A stretch of DNA of 64,000 nt, taken from positions 49,664,762 to 49,728,761 of the forward strand of contig OX243812.1 in the NCBI GenBank assembly GCA_945859605.1. The letters run 5' to 3'. The notes below the pieces were generated by a model. That model was not told the DNA's origin and ran no database searches. It was given only the letters and a program-made list of their open reading frames with translations. A program made the position numbers and the translations under genes. Source of the DNA: Lumbricus rubellus (lineage: Eukaryota; Annelida; Clitellata; Crassiclitellata; Lumbricidae). Shown in pieces: positions 1 through 12,930 of this stretch; the first letter of the stretch is position 1; each line of letters opens with the position of its first letter.

Positions 1-945
1 TCGCGAACCGCGGTTCTCTTATGTATACCGAAGTCGCTTAAATACTCAAACAAAAGTCCATTGTATACGTTTAAATGAACGTCTTTCAAACGACGGTATT
101 AATGTTGGCGCGTGGGCGTTGGGTGTTTGCGGATGGAGTTACTTTCGATTGTCCTCTGAAGGGCACGAAATCATGGGGTATAATCGAAAAACAACTTGGC
201 AAGTAATCGTGTGACTTACCTGAGGGCAGGTTCGCTGATTATATGTCCGGTATAGTCGTTGATATATGGCCAACTGATATATTGCATTTACATACTTATA
301 TATTGTGCACGTACACAATTACCGAAACACATATAGCATATATACATACTCATATCCACATATATATATACATCTATAAATATAATTTGCACACACACAT
401 ATATATATATATATAACATATGTAAGAAACTTGGGGTCTTCAAGACTGGCTCGGCGCATGCAAAAGGCGGAGACGTGGCATAGGACGGAAAATGGAATCG
501 TGACGTATCTCGACTTTGATCAGCCGACATCAAAAGACGCCGATCACTATAGCCATCAAAAGACGCCGGTCACCTATCGCGTCACGCAGTGCCACACAAG
601 AGCCGCCGCCATCGTCGTGTATACAAGGACCGGTTGCAGGTCATTGTATGCTGAAATCAATTAGGCGCCCAACTAGAAGTCTTTCGGTTCGACCCTGTAT
701 TAATTAAGGCGCTAATTAAGGCGATTAGGGCGGCGGCGACGGTGGCGACGGTGGCGGCGGCGATAAGACGTGAGGCCGACGGACAGAGGGGATGTGGGTG
801 GGGAGGAGGGGCGAGTCATTGCCGCAGGAACCGCGGTGCGACGAGCCGGATATATAGGCCACCCCTCATATACATGTGCACGAGAGCGATATATATCGGT
901 ACTAATATGTGAATATGCATATATATACAAGTATATAGGGGGCCT
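1..945. other. no gene recognised, mixed-complexity sequence
   Basis: No exon-like frame with a recognisable domain is visible. The stretch holds TA-rich simple repeats around 360-420, a short imperfect duplication of the phrase CATCAAAAGACGCCG near 527-570, and a GGC/GGT-rich segment near 721-765. The open frames here are short and unlike any family I know. It lies beyond the 3' end of engrailed and could be intergenic. Confidence 0.5.
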
Positions 946-948
946 AGT

Positions 949-1464
949 GTATGTATGTATGTATGTATGTATGTATGTATGTATGTATGTATGTATGTAT
1001 GTATGTATGTATGTATGTATGTATGTATGTATGTATGTATGTATGTATGTATGTATGTATGTATGTATGTATGTATGTATGTATGTATGTATGTATGTAT
1101 GTATGTATGTATGTATGTATGTATGTATGTATGTATGTATGTATGTATGTATGTATGTATGTATGTATGTATGTATGTATGTATGTATGTATGTATGTAT
1201 GTATGTATGTATGTATGTATGTATGTATGTATGTATGTATGTATGTATGTATGTATGTATGTATGTATGTATGTATGTATGTATGTATGTATGTATGTAT
1301 GTATGTATGTATGTATGTATGTATGTATGTATGTATGTATGTATGTATGTATGTATGTATGTATGTATGTATGTATGTATGTATGTATGTATGTATGTAT
1401 GTATGTATGTATGTATGTATGTATGTATGTATGTATGTATGTATGTATGTATGTATGTATGTAT
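949..1464. repeat. (GTAT)n microsatellite, about 129 uninterrupted copies
   Basis: A perfect tetranucleotide array of 516 bases. It is followed to about 1560 by degenerate GTAC/GTAT variants. All long open frames here read as Met-Tyr-Val-Cys or Thr-Tyr-Ile-His repeats and are artefacts of the array. Confidence 0.98.
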
Positions 1465-2118
1465 CTATACGTAGGTATGTATGTACGTACGTACGTATGT
1501 ATGTACGTGTGTACGTACGTACGTACGTACGTACGTACGTTACGTACATACATACATACGTACATGTATACATAAAAACTGAGACAGGAAGACAGATGCA
1601 AAAAGACAGACAGCATCTGTATACCTAATTTTGTGTAGGTATGCATGTGTATTATACACGTGAGTATACATGTACAGACTTGTATGTATACGTATACAGT
1701 CATTATTTACGATACATTAAGCGTGGCTATATATACAGGAACAGCCTGTATACTTTCATGGGGTGTGGACTGAAAAGAAAGCTAATGGTCTTTCGCTGGC
1801 CACTTGGCAGACCTGCATGCATCGGAAGAGAGAGAGAAGCGGTTGAACTTAACGATACAGCAACTTTAGAAATGTTCGACAAATCTACACTATATACAGT
1901 ATTCAGAACAACTGTATATACTTTATATTGCCCTCCCTCCAAAGTTCACACTTGTATATACGTGTATATATTTCTGTATATATATATATATATATATATA
2001 GCGACAGCTCTGTTGCTCCACGGATATATAAAAGGCCACTGCACGTAAGCTCGTTCCGTTCTGCGCAGAAGGAAGCTGTGTTCTTACAATGCGATGGGTC
2101 CATGCAATTGCTCTTCTA

Positions 2119-3344
2119 CACCGTGATTCAAAAAAAGTAAGCCAAATTGTTTTTCATATATCTCTAATGCCTGATAACATATCATGCCAAAATTTTCCAA
2201 CTATTTAGAGAAGTGGACCAAGAATATGATTCCAAAATTTCATGAGATAAAGTTGAACGGATAAAAAGATATGAATCTTTAAACTTCATATACCGAAATT
2301 GCAGTTTACAAGCAATTTTCTGTCATAATTCAACCAAAAGTAAGCTAAACTGTGTTTTTTTTATATCTCCAATGCCTGATAATTAATCATACTAAACTTT
2401 TCCAGATATTTAGAGAATGGAACCAAGAATAGGATTCCAAAATATCATGTCATAAATTTGAACGGATAGAAAGATATGGATATTTCAACTTCACCAGAAA
2501 TTGCAGTTTTCAGCAAGTCGATTATGGTGTTCGTTGCGGTTTCGATGCTTGATAGTTCCCAATTTTGGTCTTCAGGGACCCTGGAGTAAAATTAACGGAG
2601 TATATTATCGCAATGTTCTGCTGTGACAAGATCTTCCACCTGTTATCAGAAATCTATAGCCCCAGAAGGCTGTTTTCTTTTTCAATAGAACAGCGCCAGC
2701 CCACAGAGCCAATGAAACCATCGAAATGCTGACAAGAGAGACGCCATTCTTCATTTCTCCCACATTGTGGCCTCCGAACAGCCCAGATTTGAATCCTGTC
2801 GACTATAAAGTGTGGAGCGTGCATGATGAAAGACCGAGTCTACCAGACAACAATCCATGATATAAACGAACTGAAGCAACGCTTGTTGGAAGTGTGGGAT
2901 GACCTGGACCAGAGGATAATCGACGATGCTGTTGCCTAATGGCGCCAGCGCCTCAAGTCTTGCGTGCAAGCTAGAGGATGACACTTTGAGCATCTTATTT
3001 AGTTAAATAATCAAATCATACCGTTGGGGACATATTGTTAGTTCAATTATCTACATATCTGGAAAATTTTAGAATGGTTGATCATCAGGCATTAGAGAAA
3101 TGAGAAAAAGTTTGACTCACAATTTACTGAATCTGACAGAAAATTGCTTGTAAACGGCAATTTCGGCATATGAAGTTTAAATATTCATATCTTTTTATCC
3201 GTTCAACTTTATCTCATGAAATTTTGGAATCATATTCTTGGTCCAATTCTCTAAATATTTGGAAAATTTTAGCGTGATATGTTATCAGGCATTAGAGATA
3301 TATATATGAAAAACAATTTGGCTTACTTTTTTTGAATCACGGTG
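2119..3344 (+). mobile_element. degenerate Tc1/mariner element with TA target site
   Basis: The element is bounded by TA dinucleotides at 2117-2118 and 3345-3346. The left end starts CACCGTGATTCAAAAAAAG and the right end is its reverse complement. The inverted arms are imperfect and about 180-190 bases long (2119-2310 against 3150-3344), with a second related copy of the arm inside at 2320-2510. The interior holds the tail of a mariner-type transposase. TA duplication plus this transposase places it in the Tc1/mariner superfamily. It is 1226 bases long and inactive. Confidence 0.9.
2690..3002 (+). pseudogene. Tc1/mariner transposase C-terminal remnant
   Basis: Frame-by-frame reading gives the conserved mariner phrase WPPNSPDLNPVDYKVWS near 2765-2820. 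This is the region of the third catalytic Asp. A frameshift follows, then a stretch reading ELKQRLLEVWDDLDQRIIDD, and then the family's usual ending HFEHLI with an in-frame stop just before it. Only the last third of the enzyme is recognisable, and the first two catalytic acidic residues are gone. It lies inside the TA-flanked inverted-repeat element. Confidence 0.85.
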
Positions 3345-3384
3345 TATACACAGAACTCTGTATTATAGGCCTATAGACTATTAA

Positions 3385-3790
3385 TTATTCTTAGTCTATA
3401 GTATAATCTAATCTATGATCTAATAGATTAGAGAATGGATTAGAATAGATTAGGTTAGAATATATTAGATTAGATTATAATGGAATGGAGTCGAATAGAA
3501 TAAAATATAATATTATAGATTGGAATGGAATAGATTAGAATAGATCAGATTAGGATAGAATATGTCAGATTAGATTATAATGGAATGGTGTATAGAATAG
3601 AATATAAATTAAAATAGAAATTAAAATAGAATAGAATAGAGTGGAATGAAATAGACTGGAATAGATTAGAGAATAGATTTGGATGTATATAGATTAGATT
3701 AGATCAGATTAGGTTATAACAGACCAGATTGGAGTATATTTGATTAGATTATAGAGTTGACTGGATTTGTTTGGATCATGAATGAGATAA
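3385..3790. repeat. degenerate TAGATTAGAATA-type tandem repeat
   Basis: The stretch is made of loosely repeated 5- and 10-base words such as TAGAT, TAGAA and GGAAT. It abuts the mariner element but is not part of its inverted arms. Old satellite decay is the simplest reading. Confidence 0.7.
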
Positions 3791-5700
3791 TGATTTTACA
3801 TTATAATATAGAGTATACATTTACATTAGCATTCATGGATTAATCAAGATTTGATTTCCATTCAATTACATTCCAAAGTGGAACCTGCAGTGAAATTTTG
3901 GACGCAATAATCACTGCAGGAAAAGCAAATCAGAAGTATCGACATTTAAAGGGGTGCGTGCATATATATAAATTAGGATATACATACTATAGAAAGAACG
4001 ACAAAGTTGCTGTTTAATGACATTGCATAATTATAATGTCATAATTTTTATAACAAAGACGATTATACCATCGACTTGCATGCAGACGCCCTCATCCTTT
4101 CTTCCGGCATGGGACTGGCATGCATGCATGCACTGCAGCCAGCGTATGAATTAAGAGTGGCGAAGCTGTGACTGCAGCGAATTAAGAGTCTTGGCGTCCA
4201 TACCAATAATTATATTCTTATAGAGTCATTGAATCGATTTGGTTGGCTTAGAAATCGCACAATTGTTGCCTCCGTTGGGCTTATAGAAATCGCCTCAAAA
4301 TAGACCTGTTGCCTGTCGACGTCGTGTCTATAAAAGACGCATTCGAATCATGGCGCTATATAAAGGATTGTTTTGGAAGGGAGGGCCGAGGCGATTGAGT
4401 GCGCATGTGCGTGAGACATCACTTGTCTCCGTGGAAGAACGGCTGTTGTTCTTGAGAGAACACGCGATGTTCTGTTGTTCTTCGGTTCTGTGGCCAAACG
4501 ATGTTGTGGCATTGTCTGTCGTCTGTATACTACCACTCAATCGATCGCTGTAGGCCTATACATGCATGCAGACATGCAGAGTGCATGGCATACTGCTCAG
4601 GTCAATTAGCGACAAACTCTGTTTATCTGTCTGTGTCTGTCTGTGTCCGTCTCTCTGTTTGTCTCTGTCTGTCTATATATATGTCTTTCTCTCCGTCTGT
4701 CTCACTCTGCATGCATGGTCAATTAGCGAAAAGCTCAGTCTGTCTGTCTCTGTCTCTCTCTGCCTATACCTCCTCTCCGGCCGGTTCCCTCTCTTTCTTG
4801 CTTTGCAGTCCGTTCCGAATTAATTATTCTATATAAATAAAAATGAAACTTTCCAATAGTTTGTGTAAAGTGTTCTCGAAAAGTACCGCACAGATTGTTT
4901 TGAAAATTTAACAAAACCTTCCATTTCTATAAGAAGAGTGTCCATTTTTCTTTTTATCCAAAAAACGCAATATTTTCCACAAAAAGTGAAGTTTGCATTC
5001 CGCTCGACCGCCATTTGCAAATTCAAAACCGCACGTTGCCAGATTTTAGAAACGCCTTGACAGTGACTGCGACCATGCAGACGAAACATGAAAGAGGTTG
5101 CGTGCCGTGACGTCATAAGCGATTCGCATAATTATTTTGCGGCCTTTCAACATGCATTCTTGGTTGAGGGAGGAAAGGAGCGGAGGAAGCGGGAGGGGGA
5201 GGGGGAGGGGGAGGGGGAGGGAAGGGAGAGGGGAGGGGGAGCGGGAGCGGGGAGGGGGAAGAGTCTGTTCTGCCACAGCAACGCGTGGCCGGGTACAGCT
5301 AGTTATATATAAAACAATGTAACTGTTTTAGTTGTTTCGTATAATTTTTTATTATAATTGGCAACGTTTCAAATAATTATTAATAAATGCATTCATTTGG
5401 ACTAAACTGCATGGCGACATTTGCAAATACGAGTCTGTCTTTTTGCATATAAAATTATAGATCTACTTGTGCAATTGCAAAACGGTTAAATTTTGTTGCC
5501 TTATTGTGTGTATAAATTTTTCTGAAGGAGGTCCGGTTTATATATACATACATGTATACATGCATGTATACATACATGTATACATGCATGTATACACAAC
5601 GCTCAAATGACGATATAACAGAAATCTAGGTTTGAGAGGAGCAGAAGAAATGCTGGAGACAACGTCGCAGACAAAGGCTGAAGATTTCTTTCAATATCGT
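3791..5700. other. intergenic sequence downstream of engrailed, no gene seen
   Basis: No recognisable coding sequence. It contains a duplicated phrase GGTCAATTAGCGA (4600-4612 and 4718-4730), CTGT/CTCT-rich tracts at 4620-4790, a GAGGGG-rich tract at 5180-5260, and a tandem palindromic CATGTATA motif at 5540-5595. The segment 4840-5160 is of higher complexity. Confidence 0.5.
5108..5142. promoter_or_regulatory. candidate CRE-like site with adjacent AT-rich homeodomain/POU-like site
   Basis: A perfect TGACGTCA palindrome at 5108-5115 is followed within 20 bases by ATTCGCATAATTATTTTGCG, which resembles octamer and homeodomain sites. It sits in a short stretch of complex sequence about 1 kb beyond the engrailed stop codon. 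Function is only inferred from motif resemblance. Confidence 0.25.
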
Positions 5701-6060
5701 ATATATATATATATATATATATATACGCACCCCCAGTCTTTCTTCGAGCCCCATGCATATAGTATATAAAGTCGGTTTTCACACTCCAATTCCAAGTGGA
5801 TAATGGTCCAACACCCCACCCACCCCCGTTACTTTTCCACAATTCTCACACTGATTCGCCTGCATGCAGACGGATGTCAGTTTCGAACTATGTGTGTGTG
5901 TGTGTATATATTTTATTATATTATATATAGACTATATATATATATATATATATATATCACTGAGATGAAAACGTTCGGCAACTTATATATATATATATAT
6001 ATACCATTTATTCACTCAAAGCATTTCTATAGCGCCTTTCGGAGGTATACCTATAGGCCT
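5701..6060. repeat. TA-rich arrays and a LINE-type 3' tail fragment
   Basis: (TA)n tracts occur at about 5700-5725, 5935-5957 and 5982-6002. A fragment ATTCACTCAAAGCATTTCTATAGCGCC starting near 6009 (longer than a single motif, key part TTTCTATAGCGCC) resembles the 3' ends of the CR1-like repeats seen at 16605 and 32860. The same stretch carries TTTATT at 6007-6012, which is AATAAA on the minus strand. That is a possible poly(A) signal for engrailed, about 170 bases past its stop. Confidence 0.5.
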
Positions 6061-6178
6061 ATATATAAAGGATGGAGACGCGCTCCATGCAATGGGAACA
6101 GAAGCGTTACATCTCCCCGTGCATGATATCACGCATGACCTCCTTCGTTAATTGTCACCACGCATCGTCGTCATGCAT

Positions 6179-6486
6179 TCAGCGTGACATGACGGTGACG
6201 GACGAGTGATTATAGAGACCCTGGGCCATCAGTTGGAGCGCCAGACCGTTGCGCACACCGCTCGCCTTCTTCATCTTCGCTCTCTTGTTCTGGAACCAGA
6301 TCTTTATCTGCGATTCATTTAGCGCTAGTTCACTCGCCAGCGCCTGTCGTCTCTCCTCCGTCAGGTACTTGTTGTCGTCGAATTCTCTCTTCAGTCGACC
6401 GAGCTGGTCGTTCGTGAAGGCCGTGCGGGGTCGCTTCTCGTCCGGACTGCTGCGCTCCTTCTTCTTGTTCTTTCGACATCGCGGTC
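6179..6486 (-). CDS. en: engrailed homeodomain protein, exon 2 (homeobox and C-terminus)
   Basis: This last coding exon encodes the DNA-binding half of the transcription factor. It starts after a TTGCAG acceptor in phase 1 and joins the glycine split at the end of exon 1, giving [18 protein letters not shown]. The homeodomain runs from about residue 728 to 787 of the joined protein. It begins EKRPRTAF and includes recognition-helix phrase [12 protein letters not shown] with W48, F49, Q50 and N51. The Q50 is expected for binding TAATTA-type sites. The engrailed-specific EH5-type tail [13 protein letters not shown] follows, and the protein ends VTVMSR with a TGA at 6179-6181. The tail is shorter than in arthropods. 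The reading is certain at the family level. Confidence 0.97.
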
Positions 6487-6687
6487 CTGCAACGACAAAT
6501 ATACATTGCATGCAGTCGATATAATAATTGACAATGTATATATATATATATATATATGCAATGTATGCGACCTCGTGCATACATATGCTTGCATATGCAT
6601 GTGTATATGTAATATGTCTATACATATATAGTTGTACATGCATATGCATGCAGACACACTAAATTTTGACGTACAAAAACGCACATA

Positions 6688-6985
6688 CACTGTTAAAAGA
6701 TAAGGTGGGGCCCTCTAGGGAATCAACACCTTTGGGTGGCCAGGCTCCATGATTTTGCATTCCCTCAAATATCTAGAGGAGATCTCCACCGAGCGCGTGT
6801 TGTCCTGTGTTGACGGTGATCAGACGTGGAAAAAACCACGCACTTATCCAACATATCGCACTCCACCTAGCGAAGCGTCACTTGCACTCTGAAGATATAT
6901 ACTAAACCTAGCGAGTCATCAGTTGCATTCTGAAGCTAGGTGGGCTATATCCTAGGCCACTAATTTTGCCTTAAAATAGGCCTAT
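6688..6985. other. short complex segment with duplicated and inverted CCTAGCGA words
   Basis: The words CTCCACCTAGCGA and CACTTGCACTCTGAAG near 6860-6895 recur in altered form near 6905-6945 (AAACCTAGCGAG, GTTGCATTCTGAAG). CACCTAGC at 6863 is also inverted as GCTAGGTG near 6940. This could be a decayed MITE. No gene is seen. Confidence 0.4.
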
Positions 6986-6987
6986 AG

Positions 6988-9900
6988 AAAGACGGACAGA
7001 CGGACAGACGCTCAGACGGACAGACGGTCAGACGGACAGACGGTCAGACAGACAGACGGTCAAACGGACAAACGGTCAGACGGACAGACGGACAGACGGT
7101 CAGACGGACAGACAGACAGACGGACAGACGGACAGACGGACAGACGGCAGACAGACAGACGGACAGACGCTCAGACGGACAGACGGACAGACGGACAGAC
7201 GGTCAGACGCTCAGACGGACAGACGCTCAGACGGACAGACGGTCAGACAGTCAGAAGGACAGACGGTCAGAAGGACAGACGGACAGACAGACAGACGGAC
7301 AGACGGACAGACGGTCAGACAGACGGACAGACGGTCAGACAGACAGACGGACAGACAGTCAGACGGACAGACGGACAGACGGTCAGACGGACAGACGGAC
7401 AGACGGACAGACGGTCAGACGGACAGACGGTCAGACAGACAGACGGACAGACGGACAGACTGCAGACAGACAGACGGACAGACGGACAGACGCTCAGACG
7501 GACAGACGCTCAGACGGACAGACGGACAGACGGTCAGACGGACAGACGGACAGACGGTTAGACAGACAGACGGACAGACGGTCAGACCGACAGAAGGACA
7601 GACGGTCAGACGGACAGACGGTTAGACGGACAGACGGTCAGACAGACAGACGGACAGACGGTCAGACGGACAGACGGACAGACGGCAGACAGACAGACGG
7701 ACAGACGCTCAGACGGACAGACGGACAGACGGACAGACGGTCAGACGCTCAGACGGACAGACGCTCAGACGGACAGACGGACAGACGGTCAGACAGTCAG
7801 AAGGACAGACGGTCAGACGGACAGACGGTCAGACGGACAGAGTGTCAGAAGGACAGACGGACAGACAGACAGACGGACAGACGGACAGACGGTCAGACAG
7901 ACAGACAGACGGACAGACGGTCAGACAGACAGACGGACAGACAGTCAGACGGACAGACGGTCAGACGGACAGACGGACAGACGGACAGACGGTCAGACGG
8001 ACAGACGGTCAGACAGAAAGACGGACATACAGACAGACTGCAGACAGACAGACGGACAGACGGACAGACGCTCAGACGGACAGACGCTCAGACGGACAGA
8101 CGGTCAGACGGACAGACGGACAGACGGTCAGACGGACAGATGGACAGACGGTCAGACGGACAGACGGTCAGACGGACAGACGGTCAGACAGACAGACGGA
8201 CAGACGGTCAGACGGACAGACGGGCAGACGCTCAGACGGACAGACGCTCAGACGGACAGACGGACAGACGGTCAGACGGACAGACGGTTAGACGGACAGA
8301 CGGACAGACCGACATACGGACTGTCGGACAGACGGACAGACGGACAGACGGTCAGACGGACAGACGGTCAGACGGATAGACGGACAGACACACAGACAGA
8401 CGGACAGACGGTCAGACATACAGAAGGACAGACGGACAGACGGTCAGACGGACAGACGGTCAGACGGACAGACGGTCAGACGGACAAACGTTCAGTTGGA
8501 CAGACGGTCAGACGGACAGACGGTCAGACGGTCAGACGGACAGACGGACTGTCGGACAGACGGACAGACGGACAGACGGTCAGACGGACAGACGGACAGA
8601 CGGTCAGACGGATAGACGGTCAGACGGACAGACGGTCAGACGGACAGACGGTCACACGGACAGACGGACAGACGCTCAGACGCTCAGACGGACAGACGCT
8701 CAGACGGACAGACGGACAGACGGTCAGACAGTCAGAAGGACAGACGGTCAGACGGACAGACGGTCAGACGGACAGAGTGTCAGAAGGACAGACGGACAGA
8801 CAGACAGACGGACAGACGGACAGACGGTCAGACAGACAGACAGACGGACAGACGGTCAGACAGACAGACGGACAGACGGACAGACAGTCAGACGGACAGA
8901 CGGACAGACGGTCAGACGGACAGACGGACAGACGGACAGACGGTCAGACGGACAGACGGTCAGACAGACAGACGGACAGACGGACAGACAGACAGACGGT
9001 CAGACGGACAGACGGACAGACTGCAGACAGACAGACGGACAGACGGACAGACGCTCAGACGGACAGACGGACAGACGGTCAGACGGACAGACGGACAGAC
9101 GGACAGACGGTCAGACGGACAGACGGTCAGACAGACAGACGGACAGACGGACAGACTGCAGACAGACAGACGGACAGACGGACAGACGCTCAGACGGACA
9201 GACGCTCAGACGGACAGACGGACAGACGGTCAGACTGACAGACGGACAGACGGTCAGACAGACAGACGGACAGACGGTCAGACCGACAGAAGGACAGACG
9301 GTCAGACGGACAGACGGTTAGACGGACAGACGGTCAGACAGACAGACGGACAGACGGTCAGACGGACAGACGGACAGACGGCAGACAGACAGACGGACAG
9401 ACGCTCAGACGGACAGACGGACAGACGGACAGACGGTCAGACGCTCAGACGGACAGACGCTCAGACGGACAGACGGACAGACGGTCAGACAGTCAGAAGG
9501 ACAGACGGTCAGACGGACAGACGGTCAGACGGACAGAGTGTCAGAAGGACAGACGGACAGACAGACAGACGGACAGACGGACAGACGGTCAGACAGACAG
9601 ACAGACGGACAGACGGTCAGACAGACAGACGGACAGACAGTCAGACGGACAGACGGTCAGACGGACAGACGGACAGACGGACAGACGGTCAGACGGACAG
9701 ACGGTCAGACAGAAAGACGGACATACAGACAGACTGCAGACAGACAGACGGACAGACGGACAGACGCTCAGACGGACAGACGCTCAGACGGACAGACGGT
9801 CAGACGGACAGACGGACAGACGGTCAGACGGACAGATGGACAGACGGTCAGACGGACAGACGGTCAGACGGACAGACGGTCAGACAGACAGACGGACAGA

Positions 9901-11498
9901 CGGTCAGACGGACAGACGGGCAGACGCTCAGACGGACAGACGCTCAGACGGACAGACGGACAGACGGTCAGACGGACAGACGGTTAGACGGACAGACGGA
10001 CAGACCGACATACGGACTGTCGGACAGACGGACAGACGGACAGACGGTCAGACGGACAGACGGTCAGACGGATAGACGGACAGACACACAGACAGACGGA
10101 CAGACGGTCAGACATACAGAAGGACAGACGGACAGACGGTCAGACGGACAGACGGTCAGACGGACAGACGGTCAGACGGACAGACGTTCAGTTGGACAGA
10201 CGGTCAGACGGACAGACGGTCAGACGGTCAGACGGACAGACGGACTGTCGGACAGACGGACAGACGGACAGACGGTCAGACGGACAGACGGACAGACGGT
10301 CAGACGGATAGACGGTCAGACGGACAGACGGTCAGACGGACAGACGGTCACACGGACAGACGGACAGACGCTCAGACGCTCAGACGGACAGACGCTCAGA
10401 CGGACAGACGGACAGACGGTCAGACAGTCAGAAGGACAGACGGTCAGACGGACAGACGGTCAGACGGACAGAGTGTCAGAAGGACAGACGGACAGACAGA
10501 CAGACGGACAGACGGACAGACGGTCAGACAGACAGACAGACGGACAGAAGGTCAGACAGACAGACGGACAGACGGACAGACAGTCAGACGGACAGACGGA
10601 CAGACGGTCAGACGGACAGACGGACAGACGGACAGACGGTCAGACGGACAGACGGTCAGACAGACAGACGGACAGACGGACAGACAGACAGACGGTCAGA
10701 CGGACAGACGGACAGACTGCAGACAGACAGACGGACAGACGGACAGACGCTCAGACGGACAGACGCTCAGACGGACAGACGGACAGACGGTCAGACGGAC
10801 ATACGGACAGACGGTCAGACGGACAGATGGACAGACGGTCAGACGGACAGACGGTCAGACGGACAGACGGTCAGACAGACAGACGGACAGACGGACAGAC
10901 GGTCAGACGGACAGACGGGCAGACAGACGGACAGACGCTCAGACGGACAGACGCTCAGACGGACAGACGGACAGACGGTCAGACGGACAGACGGTTAGAC
11001 GGACAGACGGACAGACCGACAGACGGACTGTCGGACAGACGGACAGACGGACAGACGGTCAGACGGTCAGACGGATAGACGGACAGACGGTCAGACACAC
11101 AGACAGACGGACAGACGGTCAGACATACAGAAGGACAGACGGACATACGGTCAGACGGACAGACGGTCAGACGGACAGACGGTCAGACGGACAGACGTTC
11201 AGATGGACAGACGGTCAGACGGACAGACGGTCAGACGGTCAGACGGACTGTCGGACAGACGGACAGACGGACAGACGGTCAGACGGACAGACGGTCAGAC
11301 GGATAGACGGACAGACACACAGACAGACGGACAGACGGTCAGACATACAGAAGGACAGACGGTCAGACGGACAGACGGACAGACGGACAGACGGATAGAC
11401 GGTCAGACGGACAGACGGTCAGACGGACAGACGGTCACACGGACAGACGGTCACACGGACAGACGGACAGACAGACAGACGGTCAGACGGACAGACGT
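6988..11498. repeat. CAGACGGA-type satellite with higher-order duplication
   Basis: About 4.5 kb consists almost wholly of 8-base units of the form GACGGACA, interspersed with GACGGTCA, GACAGACA and GACGCTCA. A landmark word AGAGTGTCAGAAGGACAG recurs at about 7840, 8775, 9536 and 10471. The spacings are 935, 761 and 935, so there is a tandem higher-order unit of about 1696 bases. The two copies are nearly identical from roughly 7560-9060 against 9256-10756. The unit is 8 bases and lacks TAA, TAG and TGA in several frames, so it gives long false open frames rich in Gln-Thr-Asp-Arg. Confidence 0.95.
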
Positions 11499-11660
11499 AC
11501 ATGCAATCATGCAAGCATGCAAGCATATATGCATGCATGCATGCATGCATATATGCATACACACAAACACACTCACACATACACATAGATTCACACACAC
11601 ATACATGTACACACGCATTCACACACACATACGCACACACACAGCTATGCATACATGTAG
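11499..11660. repeat. CATG/CACA microsatellite edge of the satellite
   Basis: GCATGCAT repeats at 11515-11560 grade into CACACA-rich sequence to 11645. No coding content is visible. Confidence 0.85.
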
Positions 11661-12240
11661 CATGTTTAGTTGTTTACGGTGTAGATAACATCGTTAATAT
11701 AATTATAGACACCGCATGGATAATGGATTCAATGTCTTGGGATGAGGCTGAGACAGGGCCTTTGATTCTTAATGACCCACACAGACACCTACTCCTCCTC
11801 GTCTTCCTCTTCCTGCTCCTAATTCACATCGTCTTGTCTTCCGGTTTTGCTAATTTTTTTTACCATGTGGATGAATTAATATTTTGTTCGTTTATTCAAC
11901 AATCCGGTTGAAAGACGCAACCGGTTACGCCGTTACGGTATACTGTTATCCTAATAAACCTTACAGTCCTTATTACTTACGGAACAACCGATAGCCTGCA
12001 ATACAATTTCGCTAATAGCAGCCTACAATCCACGGCTAGGTTTAGGCCTATGTTACGGGAATTCGGGAATAGAACTCAGTTTTGCTGATCTACATGCCAC
12101 TGTGCTATCCAATACGCCGTCCCCTCACATGCAGTTGCAGCTGAGTCTTAATGACCTCTCGACAGCTGCAGGTTGGGCAATCGATACCACGGCTTAATGA
12201 CGGGCGTCTTCGCCGGGCCACATGCAGGGGATCTATTTGG
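11661..12240. other. island of complex sequence in the engrailed intron
   Basis: About 580 bases without simple repeats, between satellite and polypyrimidine tract. TAAT-core words occur (TTAATATAATTATAG near 11693, GAATTAATATTTT near 11874). There is no recognisable coding frame. It is a candidate for conserved non-coding or enhancer sequence, on position and complexity only. Confidence 0.35.
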
Positions 12241-12880
12241 AAGTGCAACCCTGATTTAATCGCCCTCTTCCTCCTTCCCTTTCTCCTCCACCTCGTCATC
12301 ATTCCCTTCGCCTTTTTCTTCCTTTATTTTACTTCTCGTCCTCCTCCACCTCGTCTTTCTCCTTCACGTCTTCCTCCTCCACATATAACTCATCGCCTTC
12401 TCCCTCCTCCTTTTTTCCTCCTCCTACTCCTCTTCCTTCTCCTCCTCTCCCCCTACTCTTATTCGTTCTTTTTTCCTCCTCTTATTATTCCTCTTCCTTT
12501 CCTCTTTCTTCTCCTCTCACTCCTCTTCCTGATCATTCTCCTCCTCCTCGTCTACATTGTCCTCTTCTTCCTCCACTTCCTCATCCTCTCACTCCTCTTC
12601 TTTATCCTCATCGTCCTCTTATTCTTCCTCCTCGTCCTTTCCATCATCATCTTCCTCTTTCTCCTCCACTTCGTTCTCCTCTCACTCCTCTTTCTTCTCC
12701 TCCTGCTTCTTCTCCAGCTCCTCATCCTCTTCCTCTTCCTACTCTTCCTCCTATTCCACGTGTACCTCCTTCTATTCGCCCTCCTCTTCTTTCTCCTCTT
12801 CCTCATTCTCTTCATTTCCTCGTCTTCGTCCTCGTCCTCGTCCTCCTTGTACTCCTCTTCCTGCTTCTTCTGCTGTAAAT
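12241..12880. repeat. polypyrimidine tract (CTCCTCTT-type) of about 640 bases
   Basis: The plus strand is almost entirely C and T, with CTC, CTT and TCC triplets interspersed. The frames here encode Leu/Ser/Phe runs on the plus strand and Arg/Lys/Glu runs on the minus strand. These are composition artefacts. Confidence 0.95.
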
Positions 12881-12890
12881 GCACCAATGC

Positions 12891-12891
<1 letters not shown>

Positions 12892-12930
<39 letters not shown>

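Noticed and set aside
770..1703. Open frames of 200-295 codons reading MYVC or YIHT repeats
   Set aside because: They are the (GTAT)n microsatellite read in several frames and have no codon bias or splice context.
6988..11498. CRISPR-like array
   Set aside because: Repeats are contiguous 8-mers without unique spacers and the sequence is eukaryotic.
7842..11688. Gln-Thr-Asp-Arg-rich frames of 80-201 codons
   Set aside because: They arise from the 8-base CAGACGGA satellite, which lacks stop codons in several frames. They start at the landmark word and not at a gene start.
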